Of a DNA stretch of 64,000 nucleotides, positions 10,960 to 22,970 are shown piece after piece. This DNA is from Chromobotia macracanthus (Eukaryota > Chordata > Actinopteri > Cypriniformes > Botiidae): contig JAZGTH010000008.1 of the NCBI GenBank assembly GCA_036877525.1, positions 1,826,001 to 1,890,000 of the forward strand, in the 5' to 3' direction. The notes under the pieces are model-generated. The model saw only the letters and a program-made list of their open reading frames with translations, did not search any database and was not told the origin of the DNA. The position numbers were made by a program, and so were the translations under genes. Each line of letters begins with the position of its first letter. Within the stretch, counting starts at the first letter, position 1.

Positions 10960-11720
10960 ATGTTAACGTTTTAACATGATTACACATGATGCTAGGATGA
11001 TTTAGCATGATGCTAGCATGTTTTAGCATTAATCAGCATGATGCTTGCAAGATTTAGCATGATAGATATACTAAAATATGGCCTATATGTGATGTTATGA
11101 GTTTGCTAGGGTGTGACTAGGAAGTTGCCAGGACAATACCTAAAGCCAAATAAGCCCACCCACATCTGTAGAATGTTCTAATGCTGAAATATGGCATATT
11201 CATTATATTGCATGGTTGCTGGGGGAATCATAAATGGTTTCTAGGGTGTAGCTAGACAGTAAACAGAGAAAACGAATAGATGGGTGTGGGTCTGGATTAA
11301 AAGACCCATGTCCCCCATGTCTCTGTGATGTTCCGGTGCTGAGATATGGCTAATTTATATTGGTTGCTAACTGTCCATGGCTGGACAGTTTCCATGGTAA
11401 TAATTAAAGACTTCTTGCCAGTCTAAGTTAAAAGAGGCCACACATTTGCCTCAAAGAGGTTCTGATGCCTTTCACCTTTTTCAATGGAAGTCAAAGATGT
11501 GGTTGCTAGGGTAGTGTAACTGGTTTCTAGGGTTTGACTATAACGTTGTAATGTCACTATTTGTTGCTGCTTGCTAAGCCAAGGAATATGAGCCCACCCC
11601 CAAGTCTCTACAACATTCTGATGTAGCGCTATGATGTTACAAAATTCAGTCAAATGTTAAGTCTATGGAATTTTATAAGTGAACACCCATTCACTCTCCT
11701 TAACAAGCTGGTTGACTGTT
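10960..11720. repeat. Dispersed repeat with ATGATGCTAGCATG- and GTTGCTAGGGT-type motifs
   Basis: Around 10970-11070 the words ATGATGCTAG, TTTAGCATGATGCTAGCATG and ATGATGCTTGCAAGATTTAGC recur imperfectly at short spacing. From 11100 to 11660 phrases such as GTTGCTAGGGT, GGTTTCTAGGGT and AGCCCACCC(A/C)CA recur: CACCCACATCTGTAGAATGTTCTAATGC at 11157 is echoed by CACCCCCAAGTCTCTACAACATTCTGATG at 11596. A similar GTTGCTAGGGT-like patch is at 47780-47870. This is a decayed dispersed repeat of unknown class with no coding content. Confidence 0.5.
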
Positions 11721-11797
11721 CATGGGTCTACGGCAAATAGTGCAGGAAGAGATACCGAAGTTTTGCCCAGAAAAGTAGTAGTATGCAAGAGAGTAAC

Positions 11798-12060
11798 AGT
11801 AGCTGCGTTTACATGGACATTTTTTATTTCAATCAGAATGAAATCAATCAGATTGATGAATCCAAACACAGGGTTTACATAGACGCAGAATAAAGTAATC
11901 GGGTTGATATGTGCATTTACATGACACAAGCTTATCTGTTTTCTAATGTTTCCCACTGTTCCAAGATGCAAATACAATCTAAATGAAATTAGAAATTGTG
12001 TATCTAAATTGTGCACATATATAAGACTTGTTTACTTCAGGCTTTGTGATGCACATAAAC
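11798..12060. mobile_element. MITE-like fragment beginning GTAGCTGCGTTTACATGGAC
   Basis: The start GCTGCGTTTACATGGACA, followed by TTTCAATCAGAATGAAATC and a second GTTTACATAGACGC, matches a class of short non-autonomous DNA transposons that I recognise from fish. I could not find a matching inverted right end, so the borders are approximate. Confidence 0.4.
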
Positions 12061-12344
12061 TACAGAGATGCCATTCAGATCAGTAAATCAATTGTCAGAT
12101 ATCTTATGCTAAGAATTGCTTTAATGTCTTTTAGAAACCTTATCTTATTCAAACAGTGCTTTTGTACTTCTATAGAAAGAAAATAACCCATTAAGGAAAC
12201 CTAAGCCTGCTTCAATTGCTACTGTTTCTGGTTCCTATCCTAAACTTCTCTTCTTCTTGCTCTGGAGAACAAGATCATGTATTCTAAAAATATCTCCTAT
12301 AGCTCAGTTGGTAGAGTATTGTGTTCACAGTACATTACACAGTA

Positions 12345-13560
12345 CATCACAGACAGGGAATATAACTGACCCCGGGGCAGAGAAGTTCCTGGGAGGAGAT
12401 CAATGGCATAATCGTAGTGCCGGTGAGGTGGTAGAGACGTGGCCCGGGACTGAAAACCAACTGAAGATCTCGGTACTCCGCTGGACCCCGGTGAAATCCA
12501 CTGCCTCGACCTGCAACACAGGGGAAACAGAAACAGGAGACAAGACGCAAGACAAGACGACTCCAAGCCAGTACACACCATCTCAACCAATCAATGAAAG
12601 GATTGTGCTGATGAAGCCAAGGCTGGCCAAGGATAACAGGAGAATGAGGTGACTCAATGAGAAAGAGCACAATCTCTCACAATCTCACAATGATTGCCCG
12701 AGACAACTAGACTCAGGGGGTTGGAGTGGGTGATGGTGGTTGGGGGCGATCAGCCAGGGACCGGGAGGGAAGAGGTTCTGAGAGGGGAATCGATGGAATT
12801 CCCCTCCGCCCCAGAGTCCAGGAGAGCCTGCGCCAGAGCCGAGACATTCTGTAAAAGAACAGAAACATCAACATAAAACAAAGAAGATTGAGGAGAGGTT
12901 CTAGAGATTCCGCTCTACTCTCCGCTCTACTGATGGGCTCTGCCTTTTAAGGGGCAGGAGCTGGCGAGGTGGCCCGACCATCCACAGTACAGGCAGAGGC
13001 CCCAAACCAGACATTGTTGCTTCTGCTGAGAAGTGAGCTTCATCCTCCCCAGCTGTATGGGCTCGGGGTCCCCGGGAGGAGCCTCAGGGAATGGAACAGG
13101 AAGAAGGCCGGGACCCCTCCTTCATCCAGGGCGCGTGAACCACCCGACGTTGACAGCGACTGAAGAGGTGAGCCTCAACACAAACTGCCAGGTCGACGGC
13201 TGCTTTCAAGTCTTTGGGTGGCTCACAGATGGCGATCTCGTCCTGGATGTCCTCCTCCAACCCATCCAGGAACCGGGTCGAAGTGCTACGTTGTTCCAGC
13301 CACAGGAGGCCACCAGAGTGTTGAATTCCACACCAACCGCATCAGCCTTGACACTGCCTCGTCACCCCAGGCCAACCGATTGAACATCTCGTGCTTAAAC
13401 TTTGGTGCAGCTCGAAGCCTTTGAGTCCCAGACAGCTGTGCTCCATTTGGAGCTCTCCCAGTGAGCAGCGTGACGACATAGGCCACCTTTAGTTCTTCGG
13501 TCGGGAAGTGATGAGGCTGGAGTGTGAAGACCAGCGCACACTGGGAGAGGCTTAGCTAGG
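12345..13560 (-). mobile_element. Eroded Ty3/Gypsy retrotransposon body (gag-protease-RT fragments)
   Basis: Minus-strand pieces appear in Gypsy order. A gag segment lies near 13286-13486 (AYVVTLLTGRAPN). A CCHC zinc knuckle lies near 12948-12990 (CLYCGWSGHLASSC, spacing C-x2-C-x4-H-x4-C). A retropepsin active-site segment lies near 12795-12835 (LLDSGAEGNSID, with the DSG triad). The leader of reverse transcriptase lies near 12360-12470 (LPPHRHYDYAIDLLPG). Frames shift between these and stops intervene. The RT palm, RNase H and integrase are missing and no LTR was found next to it. It is a dead, truncated copy of the same broad clade as the element at 59.5-63.6 kb but not obviously the same family. 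Confidence 0.8.
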
Positions 13561-14068
13561 CTTAGTTAGAGTTATTGAAGTTCTTTTTAACATTTTTTTG
13601 AAGTTCTAACTTTTAACATTAATCACTAACCAAAGTAGTCAATATCTGGCAATAGTTAAGAGTTGTCTTTCAATACTATGTACTTACAAAAGAAAAATAA
13701 TTTAATTCATGGTACTTATTGAATACATACGTATTGCTCTGGGTAGGTTAGGGTTTATGGTAGGGGTGAGTTTCGAGTTACGTAGCATACATTTTATACT
13801 TTTTCTTCTGTAATAACATAGTTAAAAACACCTAAAAATACACCACAATTCACAGTGGGACAGTAAATTGTGAATAATTGTTCACTGAACAATTGAAAAA
13901 ACTGAAAATAAGTGTTCATTTAATTTCTCATATGCTGTCATAAATTCGTATTAGGTTTATCAGCATTGCAGTGGTATCTGCCACACAGCTCTCGTAATAT
14001 CAGTGTTGTAATCACAACAAAACAGCAGGCATCAGTACACATACACTCATTTCTCAGAACACAGCACT
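13561..14068. other. Unassigned AT-rich sequence
   Basis: No feature could be supported. Confidence 0.4.
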
Positions 14069-14073
14069 AAATC

Positions 14074-14542
14074 TGTATCAGAATCAGACTCCAGAACACA
14101 GGTGGTTAGATACCAAACAGGCGGTTTATTGAACACACAACAAAGGCAAGTAGGCAGGTGAGTAGTAATGGTAACAATATCCCTGAGTAACAGGGAATGA
14201 ATCTTAAACTTTGTTGATGTCTTTACCAGAGGACTGTGGTGCACAGAAAGTGATGATGGTATCCAGGAGCTGGGAATGGAACGTTAAGCAGAGAAATAGG
14301 AAGCACACACAGACGCTGGAGGACACAGAGGAAACAACAGAGACAACAGGAATCGATAGCAGGTAAGTTGCTAGCATAGTAATGAGTCCTTATCCAAAAT
14401 GGAGATTAGACAATGTGCCAGAGGGAAGTGTGTGCTTATATAGTGCAGGTGGTGATGGGGTGATGGTGAACAGGTGTGCGTGATCAGTATTCCGGTAAAT
14501 GAGATCGTTGACTGGGGGCGAAGCCTGGTGGTTTCGTGACCA
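14074..14542 (-). mobile_element. Solo LTR, family C, with perfect AAATC duplication
   Basis: On the minus strand the LTR starts TGGTCACGAAACC and ends TCTGATACA (469 bp). AAATC lies immediately on both sides (14069-14073 and 14543-14547). In the minus orientation it has a TATA box, CACTATATAAGC (plus 14433-14444), and an AATAAACC polyadenylation signal (plus GGTTTATT near 14123), in the order promoter then poly(A) signal expected of U3-R-U5. No internal retroelement sequence adjoins it. Its sequence is unrelated to LTR families A and B. Confidence 0.85.
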
Positions 14543-14547
14543 AAATC

Positions 14548-17500
14548 CACCTGTGTTATGTTTATAATGTTTAACAAACACCAGCCACAAGCTGGTGGGC
14601 TTCTCATTCATAGACAATACTGTCTGTGTCAACTGTTTAGATTATTTACCTTCTCATTTCTGCTGTTCTGAAATGCTTTGACCTTCATTTGATTTGAAGC
14701 ATCTGTGAAGAAAATTTAACACTAATAAAACCAAGTCCACTTCTGTGACAGATTAATGATTTAATAAAAGGAAATGAGTGATGGGAAATTAATAAAGGAA
14801 TAAATATATTAATGGCTGAGTCTTTGGAATGCTGAAAAATTTGGATTTCATGTTTTTTGTAGATATGCTGTAACGTTAAGTACTCAAGACTATATTTAGG
14901 ACCTTGCCCCACCCAGTCACAGTATTGTAAATACTAAAAGCAAGGATAAACGCTATTATTTTTACCAGAGTGAAATGTGGTAAAGTCCATTAAACATTGT
15001 GCTGACCTTGGCTGTTTGTAGTGTTCATCACTCCACAACATTATAAGTTAGAAAATGTCTTTATTTTTAAATATGCCAAATCTGTTCAATCTATTCAATC
15101 TATAAGTTTTAGTGGCATACAGCCAGACATGTCTTTATTTGAATATAAATTATGAAGTTGTCACCATGTACAGCCTAATCACTGTGTAAATTTACAAGGT
15201 GTACAAATCAAAACTTGAATAAGCCATTATTTCTTTGAGAAGGGTGGCATAAATATCTATCAGAACAGGGTCAGAGCTTGTGGGTACTGATGGAGCAGTA
15301 TTCTGGGTCAGAGGTTGGCTGGGAGAAACTGTTTAGATAGGTGTTGGGTGTGTTATCAATTCTCATGGGTCCAGGTGGACCATAACTGATTCTGACAACA
15401 CATGGGAGTAAAAGATAGGATTGTCCCCATGTTTGGATTTTCCCACTGTTTTTAAGCTAGTTAGAAATAGTGTTTATGGTTTTAAACCATTTTTAAAAAT
15501 TTCCTCCACCTACTGTGAGTTAAAATAGCATACCGCAAATTATGGAGTGTTGTTTGTCCTGACATGACGTTTAAAATAAAGTATATACAAAATTAAACAA
15601 AACATCAAAATATCACAAAAAATTAAGCAAAATATCCTGAATGAATACCCTGAATGAACGTCCTAAATGAACGCAAAACTGCTGTGCCCTGTCAGCCTAC
15701 ACAGCCTAGCTGTGAAATTGTGTTTAATGTACTGATATATGGAGTGGAATTTGGCCAATGAGATTTCATTAGTGCACAATGCACAAGAACTTCTGTTTTT
15801 GCTTGTTTCATTTGGAAATAAAATTTGGTATAGAATTTGGTCAGGATGTCAAAACTAATTTAACAATGCAATCCTTAGCCAAACATTCCCGCATGAGCTC
15901 TTTTAATAAACTAAAAGCCACTGAAGCTGCCAGAACTTCATATTGTGTTCCTCAGGATGAGCTTACATCAAAACAACCAAACAAAGATCATAACTGTGCA
16001 GAAGCCCTAGGAGTAGGATCACCTCTAATTCTCTGGTTAAGGCTTATTCTGTGGAACAAGAGGTCATGTTTGATCTGGGGTATACTTCTCTGAAAGGCTC
16101 ATCTATGGTTTCAAATGATCTGCCCTTGTCTTTGAAAGTCTTTTAGTCTTTCTCATTAAAAGATTTCTTTCTGAAATCCTAGCTTTAAGGAGGTCTAACG
16201 TGCATGTGTGCATGCTTTTAAGTTCAACCACACTTCAGCGGGCTGCTCATCACACTCATAATTAAGCAGGACAGGTTTCTACTCGCACCCACATTTTCAT
16301 TTGATTAGAACCTACAACTCTACCGTAACTCAGTGATTCACATTTAAGCGTGCTTTCAGTAATGCTGTTGTACAGTCAAGGTTTTCACTTGTACACCTGG
16401 CAAACTAACATGTGTGGAATATATCCCATGTGCGTGTTCTAAGAAACACTTGCCTCAACACGGGAACACATCATCCTGTACAAACGCATTGAGTAATCTC
16501 AACATTTTTCATGAAACAGGCAATATATACTGACTCATATTTCCTCAACGCTCTTGTATTGCACTCAATCCATGATGTTTGCCTGACTGGCATCACTATA
16601 ACTATTGACTGAATGCGACTAAAAGCTCTCCTGTTACTTTTTCTAGTAATCAGAAGTAGATATTTTTTGTTTGGTTGTTTTTTTGATGATAAAGCAGGTG
16701 AAAATTCTTTTAAACTTGTATTGAAGAAGAGTCACAGAATGTTAGGGATGGGATGTTTTGACTTGTTGTTTCATCACTGACCTTAGTTGGCTTCAGTGCA
16801 TTCTGGGATTGCTTTATCAAGTACATGCAGGGTATTAAATGTTGCCACCCTTCAAAATAATTAAGCTCTTTATAATAATTAAGCCTTTGCCTTGGGAGTA
16901 CATCTACGATGCCTTAAAATTTCCACCCACATAGACGGGTCATTTTGAGGGCGCAATTGTCTTAACAATTTCAATCTTTTCAGTGCTGCCTCACAATAAA
17001 TAAAAAAAATCAGACATATATAATCAGTCATATTAACAGAGTCTGTTAAACATATTTAAAACATTGCTTTTACATCAACACAAGATAAAAAAACTTGTTT
17101 TTCTATTGGGAAATATACTCTGGAGGGTGCAGGACCCTAAATTTGCTCTTTCCGTGATATATGGGACATGAAATGTTTTAAGGAGGGAGATAGGGCCAGG
17201 ATGGAGCGGGGGCCCAACATCCATCCCAAGCAACAACAAACCACAGCTGTAGCTCACTATGCCACTACACCCTAGGGAAGGCCGTGCTTCTTTTGCTAAC
17301 TGGTATTTATGTGAATATGCTGGGTGCTGTGAGCACACAGTAAAAGAGAGAGGCAGAGAAATTATTTCTCTGCCTCTCTGACTTGATTATTGCAGTTCTT
17401 CCTTTGGTCCACATTAATTTAAGATATTTACTGTTGCTTGTTTGTTCTGTTGTTAAAAGTCTATTCAGATTGTTCCAGCCCTTAAGCACAGTGTTTGGTG

Positions 17501-17588
17501 CATGTTGTTTATGTTCACGGTAAACATACATTTGAGCTTTCACAAAAGACCTGTGAAGTTTTTCTTTAGTTCCAAAGCTAATACGCTA

Positions 17589-17590
<2 letters not shown>
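14548..17590. other. Unassigned sequence, about 3 kb
   Basis: No recognisable exon, RNA gene or element boundary was seen. The longest open stretch (15779-16093, plus) has no similarity I recognise and no splice context. Composition is AT-rich like the rest of the flank. Confidence 0.4.

Positions 17591-17650
<60 letters not shown>
17591..17650 (+). repeat. Pure (GT)30 microsatellite
   Basis: Sixty bases of uninterrupted GT dinucleotide. Its purity suggests length polymorphism. The open frames through it (poly-Cys/Val or poly-Thr/His) are artefacts of the repeat. Confidence 0.98.
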
Positions 17651-17653
<3 letters not shown>

Positions 17654-18499
17654 GTTTATGGGTGTGTGTTGGGGCAGAGAGAGTGAGTCAATCTCATGAG
17701 GGAGTGCACAGAGTGAAATGAGTTTTGGAGCTGGTGAGGGCAGGGTGACCTGCCTCTTGACAGTGGGAGGAGTTTCAGATGTGAACAGATCAGGGGACTG
17801 CAGCAAAGCTGTATTCTGTATTCAGACTGAACATGTTTACTGCCAAAGTGAAAAAAAACATTTAGCATTTAACATCATATTTTGGGAGACATTGATCATC
17901 CTTGTGTACAATCTGTTTCTGAAACGGCTTTATTGTCATGTCAATGCTGTTTTTACACTGAATATTTACACAAAAGTACCTTTGCCTAAACTATTTTTGC
18001 TGTTGTTAGACAAATTCTGCCAGCTTGCCACACTTAGTAATGTTTAAATATTATGGAACAATGGCTTCCTGTCTCCAGTGTTGCGTCTTGTAAAGCAGCC
18101 AGCTGTATCTTCTCATTTAAACATTTGTATGCCATAAACGTGACCAGACATGTTTGAAGATTTCAGGCAACGCTTGCTGTGTTTCTTGCAGTAAGTCTAC
18201 TGGAAGCTTTCATATTCCAAGCAAAAAGTTTGTTTGCCCTCCAACAACCCAACAAACCAACGCAGTTATACCTGTAGCTTGTGACAATTATACCTCTTTG
18301 TTGATAGTAAAATGATTTATAGAATTTAATTGGTTGGAATAATTGAACATGCTGTAGTAGAAAGAATCAACTTCAAACCATTATTAAGGCAATATTGTTT
18401 AACCCATAACCTGTTTAATTTATTGTGGTCTACATTGTTGTCCTGGAGATTTATTGTGGTCTCCTCTGTGTTCTGGAATCAGATAATTGTATGCTAAGA
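17651..18499. other. Unassigned sequence
   Basis: No supported feature. The open frame at 17718-18047 starts near the microsatellite and has no recognisable domain. Confidence 0.4.
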
Positions 18500-19170
18500 A
18501 GACTTTGAATATCCCATCATCTACAGTTCATAATATCATCAAATGATTCAGAGAATCTAGGGAAATTTTCTGTGTACAAGGGACAAGACCGAAAATCACA
18601 ACTGGATGACCTTGGATTGGATTGGTGATCTTCAGGCCCTCAGGTGGCTCTGCAGTAAAAACAGGCATGATTCTGTCTTGGAAATTACTGCATGGGCTCA
18701 GGAACACTTCAACAAATGAACACAATCCAGAAACGCCACTGTCTTCTCTGGGCCAAAGCTGATTTCCACTTGGCCTCAGTCCATTTTAAAACTGTTATGT
18801 GGTCAGATGATTTTGAAATTTGAAATTCTGTTTATAAATCATGAATGCTGGGTCTTTCGGACTAAAGAAAAGAAGGACCATCTGGCTTGTTATCAGGGCA
18901 CAGTTCAAAAGCCTGCATCTCTGATGGTATGGGGTTGCATTAGTGCCTATGGCATGGGCAGCTTGCACATCTGGAAAGGCACTATCAAAGCTGAGAGGTA
19001 TATACAAATTTTAAAACAACATATGATCCCATCCAGATGACATTGTTTTCAGGAAAGGCCTTGCATATTTCACCAAGACAATGCTAAACCGCATACTGCA
19101 TCCATTAGACATGCAACAGCATGGCTTTGCAGTAGAAGTGTCTGAACTGGTCTGAACTGCTGAACTGGCC
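18500..19170 (+). mobile_element. Decayed Tc1/mariner transposase region
   Basis: Plus-strand reading in broken frames follows a Tc1-family transposase. A CATTGGATTGG/TGACCTTGG linker region lies near 18600. RTKEKKDHLACYQG lies at about 18858-18900. VQKPASLMVWGCISAYGMGSLHI follows the usual xKxGGSVMVWGCxSxxGxGxLH pattern of the core, with the first 20 residues at about 18906. QDNAKPHTA-type text lies near 19078-19100. Terminal inverted repeats were not identified and at least three frame breaks are needed to follow the protein. It is inactive and from a different Tc1 family from the copy at 21.6-23.0 kb. Confidence 0.75.
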
Positions 19171-19319
19171 TTTGTTGCCAAGCAAACCTATTGACTCTTA
19201 ACTGGAAAACAACTGCCCTCTGGATAATTAATGACAACTAGTGTTTAGAATAAAAAATTAGTATAGTCAAAGAAAAAGTTAAATAATTCTCTTTTGAAAT
19301 AAAACTGCAAAAATAACTA

Positions 19320-20360
19320 GAAAGGAAATGGATGGGTGGTTTTGGTCTTCTTAAAGCCAAGAACTTGATGCTTTGACAAACAGTGTATGAGTGATTTTGC
19401 ATTTTTGATTGTTTCTGGAGTAGTTATTGGGTCATTCCGTGTCAACTCAACCAGGGGTCCACAGCTCAATTTCTTTTATATTTACAGAAGCAACATCAAC
19501 AAAAATAGTGATGAAAGCCAAAATATTCATTTTAATATTGATGAATAGTTGCTGAGTAATCCACTAATTTGTAGAGGGGGAAATTTGGAGCCATATTAGC
19601 AGGGGTGAAAAATGACTTGAGAAATATGCCAGCATTATTTTATTTTTACATAGATTGGTAGATCTATTAGTAAAATATGTTGGCTGTAGCAGTCTTTGTT
19701 GCTTTATATGCCAATGGTGATGGATCTTAATGTCCTTTTAAATTTTCATTCTTAATGGCTCGCTATGGCTACAACATTCAAGATATCTAGCCAAATTTGA
19801 AGCTAAAATCCACATTAAATTTGAAAATGTCTGATTTCCTGTTAGGACGAGCTAATGAATGTCATTCTGAAAGTTGTCAGGCTTGCTGAGAAAAATGCAT
19901 GTACTTAGTTTGGTGACTGTAGGTAAAACTAACCCCATCACTTTAGTCAAAAAGAAGTGCTACCGAGCCCCCCACCACCATCCTTCTAGAATCACCATCC
20001 TTCATTTGACCATAATTTTATCGCCTCAGCATGGAAACACCATTTGAGATATCAAAAATCCTTTGTAATTTTGAATCATCAGTGTCTTGGCATGATGGTC
20101 ACCAAGTTTGGTGACAATCACATGAAATCCCTAGGAGGAATGTTAAAAATTTATGGCAATCACTTTTCAGAAAATGTTGGGCTGAGCTAAGGGGTGTAAA
20201 AGTTGCGAAAGTTGTTTAGGTAGACAAGACATACACATACCAAGTTTCATACAGGTGCGTGCATGTATGTATGAAAAAATGTAGAAAAACGTAGGAATGT
20301 ACCAAAAATATAGCTGCAAACAGCGTCAGAAAATGACGCATTGCGTTGCGTTGGTGGCAC
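19320..20360. other. Unassigned, probably an old dispersed repeat
   Basis: Text such as ACATACCAAGTTTCATACAGG and TAGCTGCAAACAGCGTCAG near 20230-20330 resembles non-autonomous fish repeats, but no inverted ends or coding remnants allow a class to be named. Confidence 0.35.
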
Positions 20361-20379
20361 TATAACTGTGACTTACAAT

Positions 20380-21570
20380 AGAGCTGTTACCTGTAGCTGA
20401 GGAGCTTCTTCTCAATATTATTAACTGCTCTCTATCGCTGGGTCATGTCCCGAAACCCTTCAGGTTAGCAGTTATTAAGCCTCTCATAAAGATACTACAG
20501 ACCCATTTCAAATATCCAATTTATGTCTAAAATAGTAGAAAAGATCGTATCCATGCAACTGTGAACCTTCTTACACAGAAACAATATTTTTGAAAAGTTC
20601 CAGACAGGTTTCAGACCACATCATAGCACAGAAACTGCACTTGTCAAAATTACAAACAATTTACTTCTAGCAGCAGACCAAGGTTGCATCTCATTGTTAG
20701 TTTTACTTGATCTTAGTGCAGCATTTGACACTGTAGACCATGTCATGTTGTTAGATTGACTGCAAAATTACATTGGCATTCAAGGACAGGCACTGCATTA
20801 GTATTAAATTTGATGATGACGATCCTGCTTGTCTGACCGCTACCATTTTGTTTACTTAAATGGGGAATCATCTAAATTAATGGCAGTAAAATATGGCCTG
20901 CATCAATGATCTATTTTAGACCCTTTCTAATTACTACTTCATTTGAATCTCAACTATATATTACATCAAGACAAGAAGATATTCCTAACATATCTAAATT
21001 ATCAGACTGTGTTAAAGATATAAAACCTTGGATGGCTCATAATTTTCTTCTTCTAAACTCAGAGAGAGACAGAGATATTACCTACTGGATCAAACCCATG
21101 TAAACAGAAGCTTTCTGAATACAATTTCCAAATAGAAGGATTTAACATCACCTCATCCAATACAGTTAAAGACTTGTGCGTCATATTAGATAGTAATTTG
21201 TCTTTGAAAATCATATGGCACATATTACAAAAACTGCCTTCTTCCACCTTAGAAATATCTTTATATCCATATAAATGTATAAATTGTATTTATCTGAGCC
21301 TTTCTTTTAACTAACACAGTTACAGACTGGAGCTTTAGCGTGGCTGATATTGCAACATAAAAAAGAGCCTGGTTTTTCCATTTTTCTCAAGTTTTTTCTC
21401 TGTTTATACATTACTGGAATTTTGGTTCCTTGCCACCGTCGCCCTGTTGGATTTCTTACTGAGAAACTGCTGGCATTAGGATAATGTTTTATACATTTTG
21501 TTAATTATCATTGTTTTAATAATTTTATTAATTTTAATAATTTTCTTTTTCATTTATTTTTCTTCATTTT
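20380..21570 (+). mobile_element. Internally deleted LINE (L2/CR1-group, family 1)
   Basis: Plus-strand frames, interrupted by stops and shifts, give reverse-transcriptase text. FEKFQTGFRPHHSTETALVK lies at about 20590-20650. LLVLLDLSAAFDTVDH at about 20695-20745 is palm motif A with its aspartate. After a gap come VKDIKPWMAHNFLLLNSE (about 21012-21065) and LCVILDSNLSLK (about 21175-21215). The text then jumps to the 3'UTR, where TTTTGGTTCCTTGCCACCGT near 21420 matches TTTTGGTTCTTTGCCACTGT near 33432. That places it in the same family as 1085-1446 and 32.6-34.0 kb. The FADD motif and the C-terminal half are lost. It is inactive. Confidence 0.8.
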
Positions 21571-21587
21571 ATATCACTGTTAAATAC

Positions 21588-22970
21588 ATTTGTGTGAAAA
21601 AATTAGGACATCCTATGTGTCCTATGTGTCCTATGTGTGCCTGTGTATTTTTGTAACATCGTTGAAACATTTTGGATATATGGATATTTAATCTCAATTT
21701 TAACAATACAGAGAGATTAAAGTAATATATCTAAGCAATTAAAACTGAAGAGGGGATTTTCTGTAAAATGTAATTCCACAAAATGCAAATTCTAACTGAG
21801 GCAAAAGTTAGGACACCCTCACATGTATTCTCTCTTAAAATGGCTCAAATCACACACAGGTGTACATAATTAGTAGATCGTTACTCAGCATTTTGAATGA
21901 GGCTTGCCCTATCTTAACCTCAGACATTTAGTTTGGTGTGCTCCTGACTATTGAAGTGAGAGTGAGCACCATGGTGAGAGCAAAAACCTTAAAATGTCAT
22001 CTCGGGACCTACAGCAGGCTCTGGCTACTGTTGATGTAAAAGTGTATGCCTCTACAATCAGAAAGAGACTGCACAAGCTTAACTTACATGTGGGGTGTGC
22101 AAGGAGGAAACCTTTGCTCTCTGAGAGAAACATCAAGGCCAGACTGACATTTGCCAGAGAGAATGTTGACAAATGTTGAGAATGTTGACCGGGACTTCTG
22201 GAATAATGTTCTTTGGACAAATGAGTCCAAAATTGAATTATCTGGACACCAGAGCAGAGGACATGTTTGGTGTAAACCAAAGACAGCATTCCAGGAAAAG
22301 AACCTCATACCAGCTGTGAAGCATGGAGGTGGACGTGCGGAGGACCTGGTTTGGGGCTCCTTTGCTGCAGCAGGACCTGGTCAGCTCACCATCATAGAAT
22401 CCACCATAAATTCTAGTGTATCAGAAGGTGCTTGAAGAACATGTGAGACCATCTGTTAGAAAATTAAAGCTGAAGCGGAACTGGACCATGCAACATGACA
22501 ATTACTAGCATGTTTTGGGTCAGTCAACCAAAGACTGTCTGAAAAGGCAGAAATGGAGAGTCCTGGAATGGCTGAGTCAAGGTCCTGATCTGAATCCCAT
22601 TAAGATGCTGTGGGGTGACTTGAAAAGGGCTGTACATGCAAGAAATCCCTCAAACATCTCACAGCTGAAAAAACTCTGCATTGAGGAGTGGGGTAAAATT
22701 TCCTGACCGATGTCAGAGACTGGTAGATAAGAAGTGTCTCACTGCAGTTATTTCAGCCAAAGGAGGTAACACTAGCTATTAGGGGCTAGGGTGTCCTATC
22801 TTTTTCCTCAGTTAAAATAGGCATTTTTGTAGAATTACATTTACAGAAGATCTTAAAGACTTTTCTTCAGTTTTAATTGTTTAGTTATATTACTTTAATC
22901 TCTCTGTATTGTTAAAATTGAGACTAAAGAACCATATATTTAAAAAGTTACAAAATACACATGCTTTAGA
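21588..22970 (+). mobile_element. Tc1 element with about 200-bp inverted repeats, transposase N-terminus deleted
   Basis: The ends are long inverted repeats. TCTCAATTTTAACAATACAG, AGAGATTAAAGTAATATA, CAATTAAAACTGAAG and AGGACACCCT on the left (21690-21825) recur inverted on the right (22785-22935). The transposase start codon context ACCATGGTGAGAGCAAAA is present at 21968, but the text jumps at about 21985 into the middle of the protein (MSSRDLQQALATVDVKVYAS, 21994). The paired-like DNA-binding domain is therefore missing and the join is out of frame. Downstream RKRLHKLNLHVGCARRKP, FWNNVLWTNESKIEL, a broken KHGGG(..)VWGSFAAAGPGQLT and GPDLNPIKMLWGDLKRAVH follow Tc1 order, with stops. WTNESK has Asn where Tc1 transposases normally carry the first catalytic Asp. 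Confidence 0.9.

Noticed and set aside
12295..12320. tRNA-like string TAGCTCAGTTGGTAGAG
   Set aside because: It matches a tRNA A box, but no B box, anticodon stem or acceptor pairing follows at the right distance. At most it is a SINE head scrap.
13033..13383. 116-codon plus-strand open frame and others near 12.3-13.4 kb
   Set aside because: They are antisense to Gypsy gag, zinc knuckle and protease text, which explains the open frames.
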